Shown here in pieces: positions 41,370 to 52,964 of a DNA stretch of 64,000 bases. The notes below the pieces were generated by a model that saw nothing but the letters and a program-made list of their open reading frames with translations, had not been told where the DNA came from and did no database searches. The DNA is taken from the NCBI GenBank assembly GCA_949987565.1, contig OX465116.1, positions 1,957,726-2,021,725 on the forward strand, read 5' to 3'. This stretch comes from Luidia sarsii (lineage: Eukaryota > Echinodermata > Asteroidea > Paxillosida > Luidiidae). A program made the translations under genes and the position numbers. Within the stretch, counting starts at the first letter, position 1; each line of letters starts with the position of its first letter.

Positions 41370-44300
41370 CCTGCTGAATTGGAGAATCTTCTATTTCACT
41401 TCCTTGCTGATGAGTCCTTCCCCGTTTCTGGAGTATACAGTTGGGTGCGGTCTCACACTAGCTTGCACGGGTTGTACACGACCAATGAGCCAGACGTTGA
41501 CCCACACAGCTATTTGCTTCGATTGTTCAACCTGTGAGTTCAAAGCACCATAATCTTGGTTTGTTGATGACCCTGAAAAGTTATCAACCAGGCAGGGGAA
41601 AAATCGTGGTTTTTCTTTCGGGAACTGGGTAGCTGATAACCTGGACGAAAGAGGACCCCCAAACCCAGAATTACCAGGACAGCTCCAGCCACCCTTTGAG
41701 GCCTGGTCCGCCCAGTTGCAATTAAAAAATCAATCAAGAAGCCCTGGGTATACATTTTGAACAGACTGCGGTCTGAGCATGGGCGCTATGTGCAGCAACC
41801 ATTTGCTGATGATCCTGAAAACTTATCAACGCCCTCATCGTATCAATGATTCGACCTTGGACGCAGTTCGGTGATGGCGTGAGGGAAGGGATGAGCTTGA
41901 TTTGGAAATGTCAACACTGACGCCAGAAACAAAGTCCACATTCTTTGTGATGTGTACGCCGAGTGTGCACTTCGTCCTACCATTCACGTGCACGTCTTAT
42001 GTAGCGGCTCCCCTTGCATATAGGATTAGAGTATACCTATGGCCGTTTTCGAAATGGAGGCTTTAGGCTCGGGCTCAGGCTTCGTCTCCGTCTGACAAAA
42101 CCTGAATAAATCCAGGTTGTGGTTTGTTTTCCGAATTTGAAGGTCTGTTGGCTTGATAGGTACTGAGTATTCACCCGGAAACTGTGGCCAAAACCTTGTT
42201 ACCAGATGCCTGTGATATTATAACGAGTAAGATAAAATATGACCGAAGTCTAAGCCCGAGCCTTCATTTTGTAAACGGCCTATGGCGCCAGGCCATTCCC
42301 AGGTTATCCCATAATGCATTGCGCGCCGGTGCGCGCATGCGCGTAGTCACGGGGATCGGAGTGACTAAACAAAATTGCATTCTTCCCTGCCGCGTCCTTT
42401 GTGAAAGGACTTTTCGGGTCATCTGTCACAACGGAGACCAGCTACACTTCAGGCTCTCCCCCAACCTTTCTTTCAGATTGATACTGATGCCGAGTTGATT
42501 GGTGTTTTGGGGGTTCGAAATGAAAAGCAAGAAAAATCTTCAAACATAATGTTATGGAAGTCCGGTCATTCACCCCCCCCCCCCCTGGATACGACCTTGC
42601 CCAGAAAGGCCTGGGTTCGGCTGAACAGCCCATCAAGGTCTGGTGTCCGTCGCATCGCAGCCTTGATCAAGTCAGTTGGGGGACGTTTTGGAAATCTAAA
42701 TCCGGCCTTCAGCTGAATTTGCTCTATACCATTGCGAGTGATACCCGAAGTACATCTTCCTTCTCTGCTCATAGCTTGCGTGGAACACCTTTCCCTTGCC
42801 CGTATATAGCCGAGCCTTTTCCTGGTTACTCTATGGCGACCATAGACGCCATTTTATAGAGCCGCTTATCCAAGCATCAATTTTTGCTAAGCACGAAAGT
42901 CACGAGTCATGGCCTGGGATCACCTTGCCAACACAAACTTCCCCTTGTTTTTCATGCTGATTAAAAAAAAATTAGGGGAATACAAGTCGAGAGCGTACTG
43001 TTGACATCACGTCACAACGTGGTTTTTAAACTTGTTTAATACACGAGGGAGTTTTCATGCTAAGCAGAATGTTCGTGCTTAAGTTACTCTATAAGCGTCA
43101 CAGGACGGCACGCAGCGTGCACGACGCTCGTATCGACAGACAGACAAAACAAATGTATACATGCACTGTTACTGCTACTACAAAGCAAATTCACTTTCAG
43201 TTTTAAGCTTTATAATTACAGTTGTGTATACAGTTGATATTATGACCATCTCCCAAAATAAACATGGAAACATTAAACTGGTTTGCCATTTTTGGCAGAC
43301 AAAATGCCAAGAACATGGTGTTCCGCGAAACCCCTTTTTTTCGCCGATTACAAAAACGCTCATTATGTATTCATGACATAGCCCCGATCGAGACGTCAGC
43401 GAGAGAAGCTCAAAGTGAGGATTGGTCATACGAACACATTATAATGCATGCATGCACCACACGCGTGGCAAAAACGTGTCTGTTACTCGCGTCACTTCTC
43501 GTCCATCCATCTTACCAGCTTAGGCTATACGTACGTTGTCGATTTGTTGAGTTCCCTATAATGAAGTGAAACATGCCAGTAATGTCACGGTCTTGTGCAC
43601 TGAGTCGGTGCTGCACTGCGTGGTTGCAACAGAAATGCCACCAGAAATCCAGATTTTGGGTTCTTCAAGTTCACGTTTCAGCGCGTGCCTATAGTGGATG
43701 AGGTTCGTCGAGACAACGAGGGCAGAGTTCAAAGTTTCCCCGCGGTCACTGATCTGCCCAAAACGTGATTCTGCAACAGATCCCGTTGACGATCGAGTCC
43801 AGTCTTTCATATATAGACGAAGGAACTTTGACTCAGAAAATCGTCGGAGTGTAAAACAAGGGGCTGTTCCCACCCGAATACAATAGCTCGATCTATCAAC
43901 TCCAAGTTCTAGCTCGGAGCTATCCCGTGCCCGCGCTGATCGTATGATCGTCCCATGATCGTATTATACTGGAGATAGGGGTTGTCATAAGGATGTCATG
44001 AATGATGGTTGGCCGAGTATGGAATTCTTTCCGGATACTAATCCCTAATTTATCACTATAAACATAATGATTTATCACCCGGTGAGAATATTCGAACATA
44101 CCACTCCGAGTTAAAACCGAGGCGGTTTCACCATACGGTCCCGTCCGCTTGCTCCCCAGCAGCGGAGCGGTCGATCGGCACCTTCGTCTCCCGTGCTTTC
44201 TTGCTGGGCCACGGTCACGGCTTCAAACTCATTACGGCTCGGTACCACCATGGAGGAATAATTATGGTACGACGAACCACAACAGCGAGCCTGTTGTGTA

Positions 44301-44919
44301 TTCACGCAAGAAAAAAAAGGGCACGGAGACAATGACTTAACGTTCAAAGTGTGCTGCCAAGTTCCGCAACTCACTCTCATCTTTACACCCAAACACCACC
44401 ACCAACCCGGAAATAACTCGATTAGGGCGTTTACTCTCCAAACCCCGACAACAGAGGGCGCCACATCCAAACATGCACACAACAAACAGGGGCAGTTTCA
44501 ATTTCAAGGCCAAACATTTCACGCCGACAATTTTCTCTGGTCTCGTAACTATACTCCAAATTGTAGATTGGGGTTTCGTCTCTCATTTTTCTTTCAATCT
44601 CGGTGGTCTAATCCGATTGGATTTTCTGCTAATTGCCCGGAGAAAAAATACTGCAGTCGTCCAAATTCGAATTTCTGCAAAGATTTTGGATAGCATCCCT
44701 GGCCCTTCACTTCCATAGCCAAATAGAGCCACATTTAATGCCTAATAATTATGTTCAATTATTTTTAGCAGTTTGCAACATTTTTGTATATCATCTTTAG
44801 TATTGAGTATTTAAAATCATTTTCTAAAACGACATTTCGCACAGAAGTAAACAGTCTGCAACATTTCCGTATAATGAGTTGAATTGATGTCTGGCAAAAA
44901 TCTTACTTCGGGATGATGT
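41370..44919. other. Region between esterases A and B
   Basis: 41370-42680 is the upstream side of esterase A and is homologous to 47502-48250 upstream of B (shared gctgaattggagaatcttct, ttgggtgcggtctcacacta and gttgatgat segments), broken by a MITE at 42041. From 42700 to 44800 I see no recognisable gene; open frames near 43560-43870 and 44110-44490 match nothing known to me. Cytosine or G runs occur at about 42571-42585. Confidence 0.55.
42041..42280. mobile_element. GGCCGTTTTCG-family MITE, copy 2
   Basis: The ends ggccgttttcgaaatggagg and attttgtaaacggcc are inverted. Both are flanked by tat (ctat-ggcc … ggcc-tatg), but a target duplication of certain length cannot be fixed. Confidence 0.85.
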
Positions 44920-47501
44920 TTACAGTTTGGCCTTGGCAAAACGAATGAAATCAGCGATGGACTGGCTGCTTATGGGAGTGGAGGACATGGGCTGGTTGTC
45001 GACGCTGAACATGCCGTGGTAGCCGGTCGGGTAGTGCTTGAGGGTGACCGGCACAGCGGCCGCCTCCAGTCTCTTGGCGTAGAGCAGGCCGTCATCCCTC
45101 AGCACGTCGTACTCGGCCGTCAGGATGTAGGCCTCGGGCAAGCCGCTCAGCTCCTCCCGCATCAGCGGCGCAAAGTCCGGGTCCAGCAGCACGCCCCTCA
45201 CCTCCTCGTACACGGCAGGGTCGCCGAAGTCGCCATAGGGCGCCTCGTAGCCGCGCCCTTTGAACTCGGCCGGGATCAAGTCGTGGGACAGGCACTTCTG
45301 GACCAGCGGTGAACGCTTGGCAGCGGGCGACGTGTGGCTGTTGGTCGTCATGGCGTCGGCATAGGGCTTTCCCTTGTTGCCACGGAGATACAGATCCCAC
45401 ACCATCGCCATTAGAGATCTGCTGAGCCCCAGTGTGTTGTAGTCGCCGTTCTGCTGGTTGGACGGCGTCTGGAAGTCGAAGGCCTGCAGGGCCGGGTAGA
45501 TAAGCACCTGCAGCCTCGCTCTGGGCAGGTCCCGGTGCTCGGGGTCGAAGGTCAGCCTCTGGGCCACGGCCGCGGCCAGGTTGCCGCCGGCGCTGTCGCC
45601 CATGAGCGCCACGCGGGCCGGGTCCACGCCGTAGTCGCCGAGGTGCGTCAGGAACCAGACCGTGGCTGCCGTGCAGTCGTCTATGGCGGCCGGGAAGGGA
45701 TACTTGGGGGCCAGACGGTAGCTGTATGAGGGAATACAGACAAGCCCAAAGCACAGAATCGTAAAGGGCCCTATGCAAAAGTTACACTGACGGACTAACG
45801 ATGATATTGGATGAATCCATCTACACTGTAATTGCCTGGTACCCGGTCTGAAGTACACTCCCATTTTGAACGATGCAAACATAAACTGGTAACCCTTGTG
45901 TGGGCGTATTCGGCTATCAGACTTACTCGACAGAAACCACAACAGCATTCAGCTCCCTGGCGAAGGTTGCAGTCACTGCATGATAGCTGTCTGTGAATTC
46001 AGAGAAAGAAAAACACCCATTTATGTTAGATTGAAGGCTACAGCGATCCAATAACGCCTATATAAAGGCTGCCATGACTGGGGGCCACGCTGGGGGCCAT
46101 TCCATTCATGCACCCGTATAGAAAGGACCCCAGCTATGGCACTCTTTCCGAGTCTCTTTTTATTGATTTCGGATTCGTCTGTGAACGCTTTAGGCTCCGC
46201 AGTCATCTTCGCCCACTTCCTATGCTCATCATAGTAGTAACCAATACCAATTTGAACATCGCAGGAAGGAACCAGACTATTTTTTTTCACTGCACGGCCT
46301 CGATGACCTGTTGCTACATAGGAATCACATAGAAGAGAACATCTATTAGGGAATCATTTTGTTGTCATTCATTTTCATTCCAGAAAGACGTTTAATACTA
46401 AGCATTATTTCCATGTTTAAATAAGCAGCTATATGAAATTGCCCTACCACACCTAGACCCCAGTCTCGATGAAATCCCAAAGCTTTTTTTCGTCGTGAAA
46501 TGCTCGATTGGACTCACCGACGCTGCCCGCGATCCAGCCGCCGCCGTGGAGGTAGACGACGGCCGGGCGCCGGGCCGTCTGCCCTGCCGTCTGGCCCCGC
46601 CGCTGCTCGGCGAAGACCCGGACCGGCACGCGGTCGAACACGTCGTCCGTGTACGGGACGTCGGGCCCCGCCGCCCGCCACGCCGCCTTCTCCCGCTCCT
46701 CCAACCACTCGTTCAGGATGGTGGGTAAATACTGACGACCGACAAATTTCTGGTCGGAACAAAACCAAAAACCCAGAAGGTTTGCGGTAACACCATGCAG
46801 CATTCTCTGTTTGTGGTTCTGAAAAGAACCGGATTAACTCGACGTTTCGAACAGAATGCTCTGTTCGTCTGCCGGAGTCCTCTCCTGAACAGAGCTCACT
46901 GTCTCCGGTAGTCTTCTCCTGAAGACGAGCAGAGCATACTGTTCGAAACGTCGAGTTCCTCCGGTTCGTTTCAGAACCACAAAGAGATTGTTGCATGGTG
47001 ATACAGCAAACCTTCTGCTATTCTCACCATGAAAAGACGAACGAAAGAACGAAAAGACGGTGGAAATGGTTCACAAAGGAGAATGACCCCCCCCCCCCCA
47101 CCAAGGAGAAATTTACCGCATTGCCTTGTCTTCATCTCTACGTAAAGAAGAACTAAAATATAGAAGATCTTATACACGGTGTACTTTTAATATTTAGGCC
47201 GGTCTACAAAATCTGATCTGGCACAATCTCGTCAGATCTCGCGTGAGCGGCCGGCCTCCCGAAACGGCCATCGCTCCTGTACCCAGATACCATTAACATT
47301 AGACAGCAGTATTAAAGAAAGAAACATTAATACGAAAGAGCAGGCAAAAAAAACCAAGTGTAGACTTACCACCATCAATGAGTACGACGCGATTTTCAAG
47401 GTCCATGGACTTTCCACGTCTGCCGGGATCGGCTGTAGAGCAACATAGGCTGCCACTGCCAAAGCAGCCACGAGAACAGCGACCATTACCTTGCCCATCA
47501 T
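44920..47501 (-). CDS. AADAC/NCEH1-like microsomal esterase B, 4 exons, complete
   Basis: Exons: 47501-47370, 46749-46518, 45990-45927, 45721-44920, giving 409 aa with the same phases as copy A. The triad is S186 (GDSAGG), D348 and H378, and the oxyanion motif is HGGGW. It is a recent duplicate of A: exons, introns and upstream sequence are all similar. Differences include a 12-bp in-frame duplication that adds GQTA before the oxyanion strand, a different acceptor context that turns the usual VSVE-YRLAP junction into VSVD-YRLAP, and altered residues around 45410-45450. Exon 4 can also be read through its acceptor into intron sequence, but the conserved 64-bp exon 3 upstream supports splicing. 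The function is presumed to be that of A, with substrate unknown. Confidence 0.93.
46774..47017. mobile_element. 244-bp palindromic MITE (CAGAAGGTTTGC ends), esterase B intron 1
   Basis: Inverted arms of about 90 bp (cagaaggtttgcggtaacac, ggttctgaaaagaaccgg, ctcgacgtttcgaacagaat) enclose a short loop. Copy A has no such insertion here, so it arrived after the A/B duplication or was lost from A. It lies about 25 bases upstream of the exon 2 acceptor on the minus strand. Confidence 0.85.
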
Positions 47502-49441
47502 CCTGCTGAATTGGAGAATCTTCTATTTCACTTCCTTGATGATGAGTTCGTCCCCGTTTCTGGAGTATTCAGTTGGGTGCGGTCTCACACTAGCTGGCAC
47601 GGGTTGTACAGGACCAATGAGCCACACGTTGACACAACAGCTATAGTAACTGTTATCCTCTTAATAAAATTGCCTAACGTGAAAGTTCAAAGCACCACGA
47701 CTCTGATTTTGTTGATGATTCTGATTCGCCCCTGGACACAGCTCGGTGACGGCGTCCGTGGGGAAGAGATGAGCTGGATTTGGAAATGTCAACACTACTC
47801 AGACGCCAGAAAAAGTCAACATTATTTCTTTGTGTTGTGTGAACTTCGCCTTCCACTTGGCGTGCACGTCTAACGTCATGGGTCCCCTTGCGTTAGAGCA
47901 GAGTACAATGTACCAACTAATGACCTTACTTCGCCTACAGACTGCCTCCATCAATGCGACAGGACTTTGAGAGCCAGGGTATTCAGAGGTTATCCCATAA
48001 TGCGTTGCGCGGTGCACGCATGCGCATAGCCACGGCCAGGGACTAAAATAATACCGTGTCCTTTTTGAAGGAGTTGATCTTGTTTTCGATGTAAATTGCA
48101 AAGCCGTCTGTTCCAGAGAAATTCACGCTGGTATGTTATGAAAGACCGGTGATCCATGCACGCCCCTTCGATACAACCTTCCACAGACAGCCATGGGTTC
48201 AGCTGAACATCCCAAGGTCTGGTACCCGCCGCCTCGGAGCAAACCTGACAGAATAATGGCACGTCATCACATACTCATATCGTTGTCCGTGTGGTGGAAT
48301 CCAGACTAATAGGCCGTTTACGAAATGAAGGCTTAGGCTCGGGCTCAGGCTTCGTCTACGTCTGACAAAACCTGAAACTCCAGGTTGTGGTTTGTTTCCG
48401 AATTTGACGGGTTGTTGGCTTGATAAAGTACAGAGCATTCATAAAAAAAGTGGGGCCCAACGCTTGTTTTTAGGAGCCTGTGATATTATAACGAGTAAGA
48501 CGAATAATTATGACCGAGGCCTAAGGCCTAATTCTTCATTTCGAAAACGGGTAGGCTTTGGTTAGATAAGATAGTAGCAAATTAGTAGCAGTTAGTATAA
48601 CGAAACAGTAGCAGATATATAGTAGCGAATGAATAACAGTTAGTAGCGAGTTAATAGCAGTACAACCACAGGTATACAAAAACCAGACAAACAAAGAATG
48701 AAACAAACAATTGATTTAAGAACATGATGATTATAGTGGAACACTGCCACATTAATAAATGCACAGTTATCCCATTCTAAGATCAAGTAAAATACATAAA
48801 AAACCTTTCTTTCCGTAAAAATCCTGTCCATGCATTTAAAAAAAGGTCCAAACAATATGTATTTCCCTTGAACAATCAACAACACAAGAAGAACAATTTC
48901 AACTTCCAGAAGAACAACAAAATTGAAAAAGTGTGTCAAAGTTCATGTTGGTCTACTGTTCACGAAATCTCATTTTATATAGGGCTGCCTATACCATTTA
49001 AATACCATGTAATTCTCGACATTTTGATAGCTAAATTATCATATTTGTGACAAAGATCAAAGGTATATGTTTCATGCTTACTAAAAATGTGGACTTTTAA
49101 GTAAAAAGTGTCATTTTTTTTAACCTCTGCCATGCTCACAATGAAAGAAAGATTTCACTGAAAATCGGACGCGGACAATTGGAAGGTAGGGAGCGACTTC
49201 ATCGTGGAGGGCGTGCTCTGGTATATAATTCAGCTCTTGCGTTGGTGTCTCGAAATGTGTACACGCAAAGCCAGTTTAAAAACAAAAAGCCCTGAAGAGC
49301 TCGTGTAAAAATGATATAGTGAAATGATCCCCTATATCAGTAGTGCGCAGTCGTATTGTGACCTGAGTGATTGGTTAACGAGCTCTGTCGACATCTTTGT
49401 CGTCTGCAGACTGCATGATGTAGACTGACGCCCTCTGTTGG
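47502..49441. other. Region between esterases B and C
   Basis: 47502-48250 is the B upstream region, homologous to that of A. It is followed by MITE copy 3 (48312-48551) and a short agtagcag-type repeat (48560-48660). From 48660 to 49370 no gene is recognised; the sequence is AT-rich. Confidence 0.55.
48312..48551. mobile_element. GGCCGTTTTCG-family MITE, copy 3
   Basis: It shares the complete interior with copies 1 and 2 (aaactccaggttgtggtttg, tgtgatattataacgagtaa) and has inverted ends. It is in the same orientation as copies 1 and 2. Confidence 0.85.
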
Positions 49442-52262
49442 TCAGAGGTTGTTCGAGGCAAAGTCGAAGAAGTCGGCCACGCAGCGATCGGCGGAGGGAG
49501 AAATGAAGGGCCCGTCCTTTGGGCTGAACATGGCGTGGTAGCCGGTCGGGTAGTGCTTGAGGGTGACCGGCACAGCGGCCGCCTCCAGTCTCTTGGCGTA
49601 CAGCAGGCCGTCATCCCTCAGCACGTCGTACTCGGCCGTCAGGATGTAGGCCTCGGGCAAGCCGCTCAGCTCCTCCCGCATCAGCGGCGCAAAGTCCGGG
49701 TTCAGCAGCACGCCCCGCACCTCCTCGTACACGGCAGGGTCGCCGGCGTCGGCAGAGGGTGCCTCGTAGCCGCGCCCTTTGAACTCGGCCGGGATCAGGT
49801 CGTGGGACAGGCACTTCTTCACCAAGGGCGAGGTCTTGGCAGCGGCTGAGGTGTGCTGGTTGGAAGGCATGAGAGGACGCGGTGACGGGCTGCCGTAGTA
49901 CAAGGTCCAGAACTCCACCATCCACTCCCGGTTCGGTATGATGGACTTGTAGTCGCCGTTCTGCTGGTAGGACGGCGTCTGGAAGTCGAAGGCCTGCAGG
50001 GGCGGGTAGATGAGCACCTGCAGCCTCGCTCTGGGCAGGTCCCGGTGCTCGGGGTCGAAGGTCAGCCTCTGGGCCACGGCCGCGGCCAGGTTGCCGCCGG
50101 CGCTCTCGCCCACGAGCGCCACGCGGGCCGGGTCCACGTTGAAGTCGGCGGCGTGCGTCAGGAACCAGACGGTGGCCGCCGTGCAGTCGTCTACGGAGGC
50201 CGGGAACACGTGCTCTGGCGCCAGACGGTACCTGCGTGGGATCGGAACGGGACGGAACGAATCGAAGGGAGAGATCGTTTGGATCAGTGCCCGGCCCCTG
50301 TGTGTAGTGTGATGACAACGACAGCGGTGTTTCGTCATCAGAATGTGTGCACAGAAATGCCATACGTGCCTTATCGTTTATCGCAGTGCATCGATCACGG
50401 GAGAGAAAGGTGGTACGAGCGTATTACAGCGGACTGATCGGTTTGGATTTCAGTTAATCGCTACACCTCGCCACTCATCCCAAGGAAACATTTTCCCATA
50501 AATTTATCCTTCCTTCTTTGTTCTTTGATCTTTCCTCCTTTGATCCCTCCTCAACTGTTTGCCTTTCCCATTGATCTCACCCTGGTCTACAGTTTTTCTC
50601 CTCTGATCCCTTCCCAACTGCTTTCCCTTCCCATTGATCTCACCCTGGTCTACGGCTATCCCTCCTTGATCCCTTCCCAACTGCTTTCCCTTCTCTCTGA
50701 TCTCATCCTGGTCTACGGCTATCCTTCCTTGATCCCTTCCTAACTGTTTGCCCTTCCCTCTGATCTCATCCTAATCTACAGCTTTCTGCATTTGACCCCT
50801 TCCCAACTGCTTTCCCTTCTCTCTGATCTCATCCTGGTCTACAGCTTTTCTCCTCTGATCCCTTCCCAACTGTTTGTCCTCCCCTCGCTGTTGAAGATTC
50901 TTTGTTGAAGTTTAAGCTTTGGATTCCATTTTCAAAATGCTTCGTAACCTTCAACAGCGAAGCCAATTAAAATCCTCCCATGCTCATGCCTTGTACTTTA
51001 ACATGGACGAAAGAAAGAAAGACAAAGCCGGAGCCTAAGCTTAAGCCGGGTTTTGGAAAAAAAAGGGACTTTGATTCCACCATGGAAACCTTATGATACC
51101 ACTTTCAGGCCTATGTTCATATCCCAAGCCATCGTTGCCACAGGCGGAAGAAGAACTGATGACACTCACTCGACCGATACCACCACTGCACGGAGCTTTC
51201 TCGCCATTTCTGCCGTCAATGAGTGGGAGAGATCTGTGAAAAAAAATAAAAATGATCGAGTCTCGATCTATTTTGCTGCCATGCGAATGAATGTCAAGCA
51301 AACCGCGGCTTTGCAGGACACTAGTCTGGTGCCATTTCTACGACGCGGACATTGTCTTACAACCGGTGAGCGTACGAAGGTGAGTAAGCTTAGCTTAGGC
51401 TGTGCCTGAACGCATCGGCTACGGCTAATGAAGATGTCACGCAAGTCTATGACCCAAGTCGTAGACACACGTGTTTAGGCTGACCCGAAGCCTCAGCCGT
51501 CGAATTTGTTCAGTGTCTCTATCCGATCTCATCGTGAACTCGGGAGTCAGATCTGGTATCCTGCGTTTGTCAGTAGTGGCGAATTTGGGGGTGGATTCGA
51601 CGTCATGGGTACCCGACTAGCATGATGAGTTGGCCGTTATAGAAAATAGAAATAAGATATAAACTTCTTACTGACCTAAATGACCCAGACGTACATTTCA
51701 AAGATATTAATATATATATCATAATATAGATATCATGTAAAGGCAATGCATACTCTTGCTGAATCATGGCAAAATAATTATATTACCAAAACACATTATT
51801 GAACTGTTCATCCCAGGTTCTTCAGAGACGAACGTTTTGAAAATCAAAGATTCTTCCTTCGAGGGGCAAGGGGTTCTTTGAGGAAGGGTCTCTTATCGAA
51901 ACGTCAGGTGCTTTATATGTTGGTGACTGAGGAAGTGTGACTGAGGAGGGGTTTGGAAAGATCCTGTACCGACATGTCCGAGGGTCCAGCCCCCGCCGTG
52001 GTAGAAGACGATGGCCGGCCGCGGGGCAGGACTCTCCCCGGTCTCTCCGTCGTCAAAGACCCGTACCGGCACCCCGCCAAACACGGTGTCCGCATAGCTG
52101 ACGTTCGGTGCGTTGGCTCGCATGTTCTCTCTCGACTGGTTGTCCAGAAAGCTCTTGATGCTTGCGGGAGTATACGGGGCCAACCGGAAACCCTGTGAGA
52201 TTATTGGGGTATAGACAAAATGATAGCCAACACCTGGACAGGATTATCAGTGGAGATTGCTC

Positions 52263-52332
<70 letters not shown>

Positions 52333-52358
52333 CATAATAGCAACAGCAACAGCAACAA

Positions 52359-52450
<92 letters not shown>

Positions 52451-52463
52451 ACAGCAGCAACAG

Positions 52464-52510
<47 letters not shown>

Positions 52511-52718
52511 ATAGCAACAGCAACAATAGCAACAACAACAACAATAACAACAGCAACAGTAACATCAGTTAGTAGCAGCATCAACAGCAACAGCAACAAC
52601 AACATCAGCAACAGCAACACTCAGCAGCAATAGCAGCAACAGCAACAGCAACGGCAACAGCAACAACAACAACAACAGCAACAGCAACAGCAACAACAAC
52701 AACAACAACAACAACAAT

Positions 52719-52793
<75 letters not shown>

Positions 52794-52964
52794 AACAACG
52801 TGATATCAGAGAGAGGAAGGGAGAAGCCATGTGTGACGTACCGCCATCAGGGTCATGGAGAACAGCTTGAGCCTCCATGGAATCTCCACGTTCTCTGGTA
52901 CAGGCAGAAGGATGACGTACAGGGAGGCGCCCACCACAGATGCCAGCAGAATTTGCTTCAGCAT
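49442..52964 (-). CDS. AADAC/NCEH1-like microsomal esterase C, 4 exons, complete
   Basis: Exons: 52964-52842, 52192-51970, 51233-51170, 50231-49442, giving 399 aa. The N-terminal anchor is at about residues 4-22, followed by PVPENVEIPW, a counterpart of the PIPADVESPW segment in B. The oxyanion motif is HGGGW. The nucleophile elbow reads GESAGG (S180) instead of GDSAGG, which many hormone-sensitive-lipase-family members also use. D339 and H369 complete the triad. Exons 1 and 2 are clearly diverged from A and B, whereas the second half of exon 4 is almost identical to them; the last 25 residues differ again. This mosaic suggests gene conversion. The chosen ATG begins MLKQILLAS; an upstream in-frame ATG at 53009 would add 15 residues. 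Confidence 0.92.
50525..50885. repeat. About 63-bp tandem repeat, esterase C intron 3
   Basis: Units contain gatcccttcccaactgcttt and ctgatctcatcctggtctac, repeated five to six times with variation. Confidence 0.9.
52254..52800. repeat. (CAACAG)n/(CAA)n microsatellite filling esterase C intron 1
   Basis: Nearly 550 of the 649 intron bases are caacag, cagcag or caacaa units. On the transcribed strand it is ctgttg/gttgtt. The poly-Leu, poly-Ala, poly-Thr and poly-Ser frames here are microsatellite translations, not proteins. Confidence 0.97.

Larger units (their letters stand above)
37990..48250. repeat. Segmental tandem duplication carrying esterases A and B
   Basis: Unit A (about 37990-42680) and unit B (about 44830-48250) share exons, intron pieces, 3' flanks (gagttgaattg, ttttacagtttggccttggc) and upstream sequence out to about 1.3 kb before the start codon. 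Unit A is longer, partly through MITE insertions in A (40077, 40851, 42041) and the GGGGCT expansion; B has its own MITE at 46774. Confidence 0.85.

Noticed and set aside
43556..44490. Possible small genes between esterases A and B
   Set aside because: The open frames have no recognisable motif, no convincing splice sites and no duplicate near B.
52053..52800. Long poly-Leu, poly-Ala, poly-Thr, poly-Ser and poly-Cys reading frames
   Set aside because: They are translations of the (CAACAG)n microsatellite in all frames and lie within an intron.
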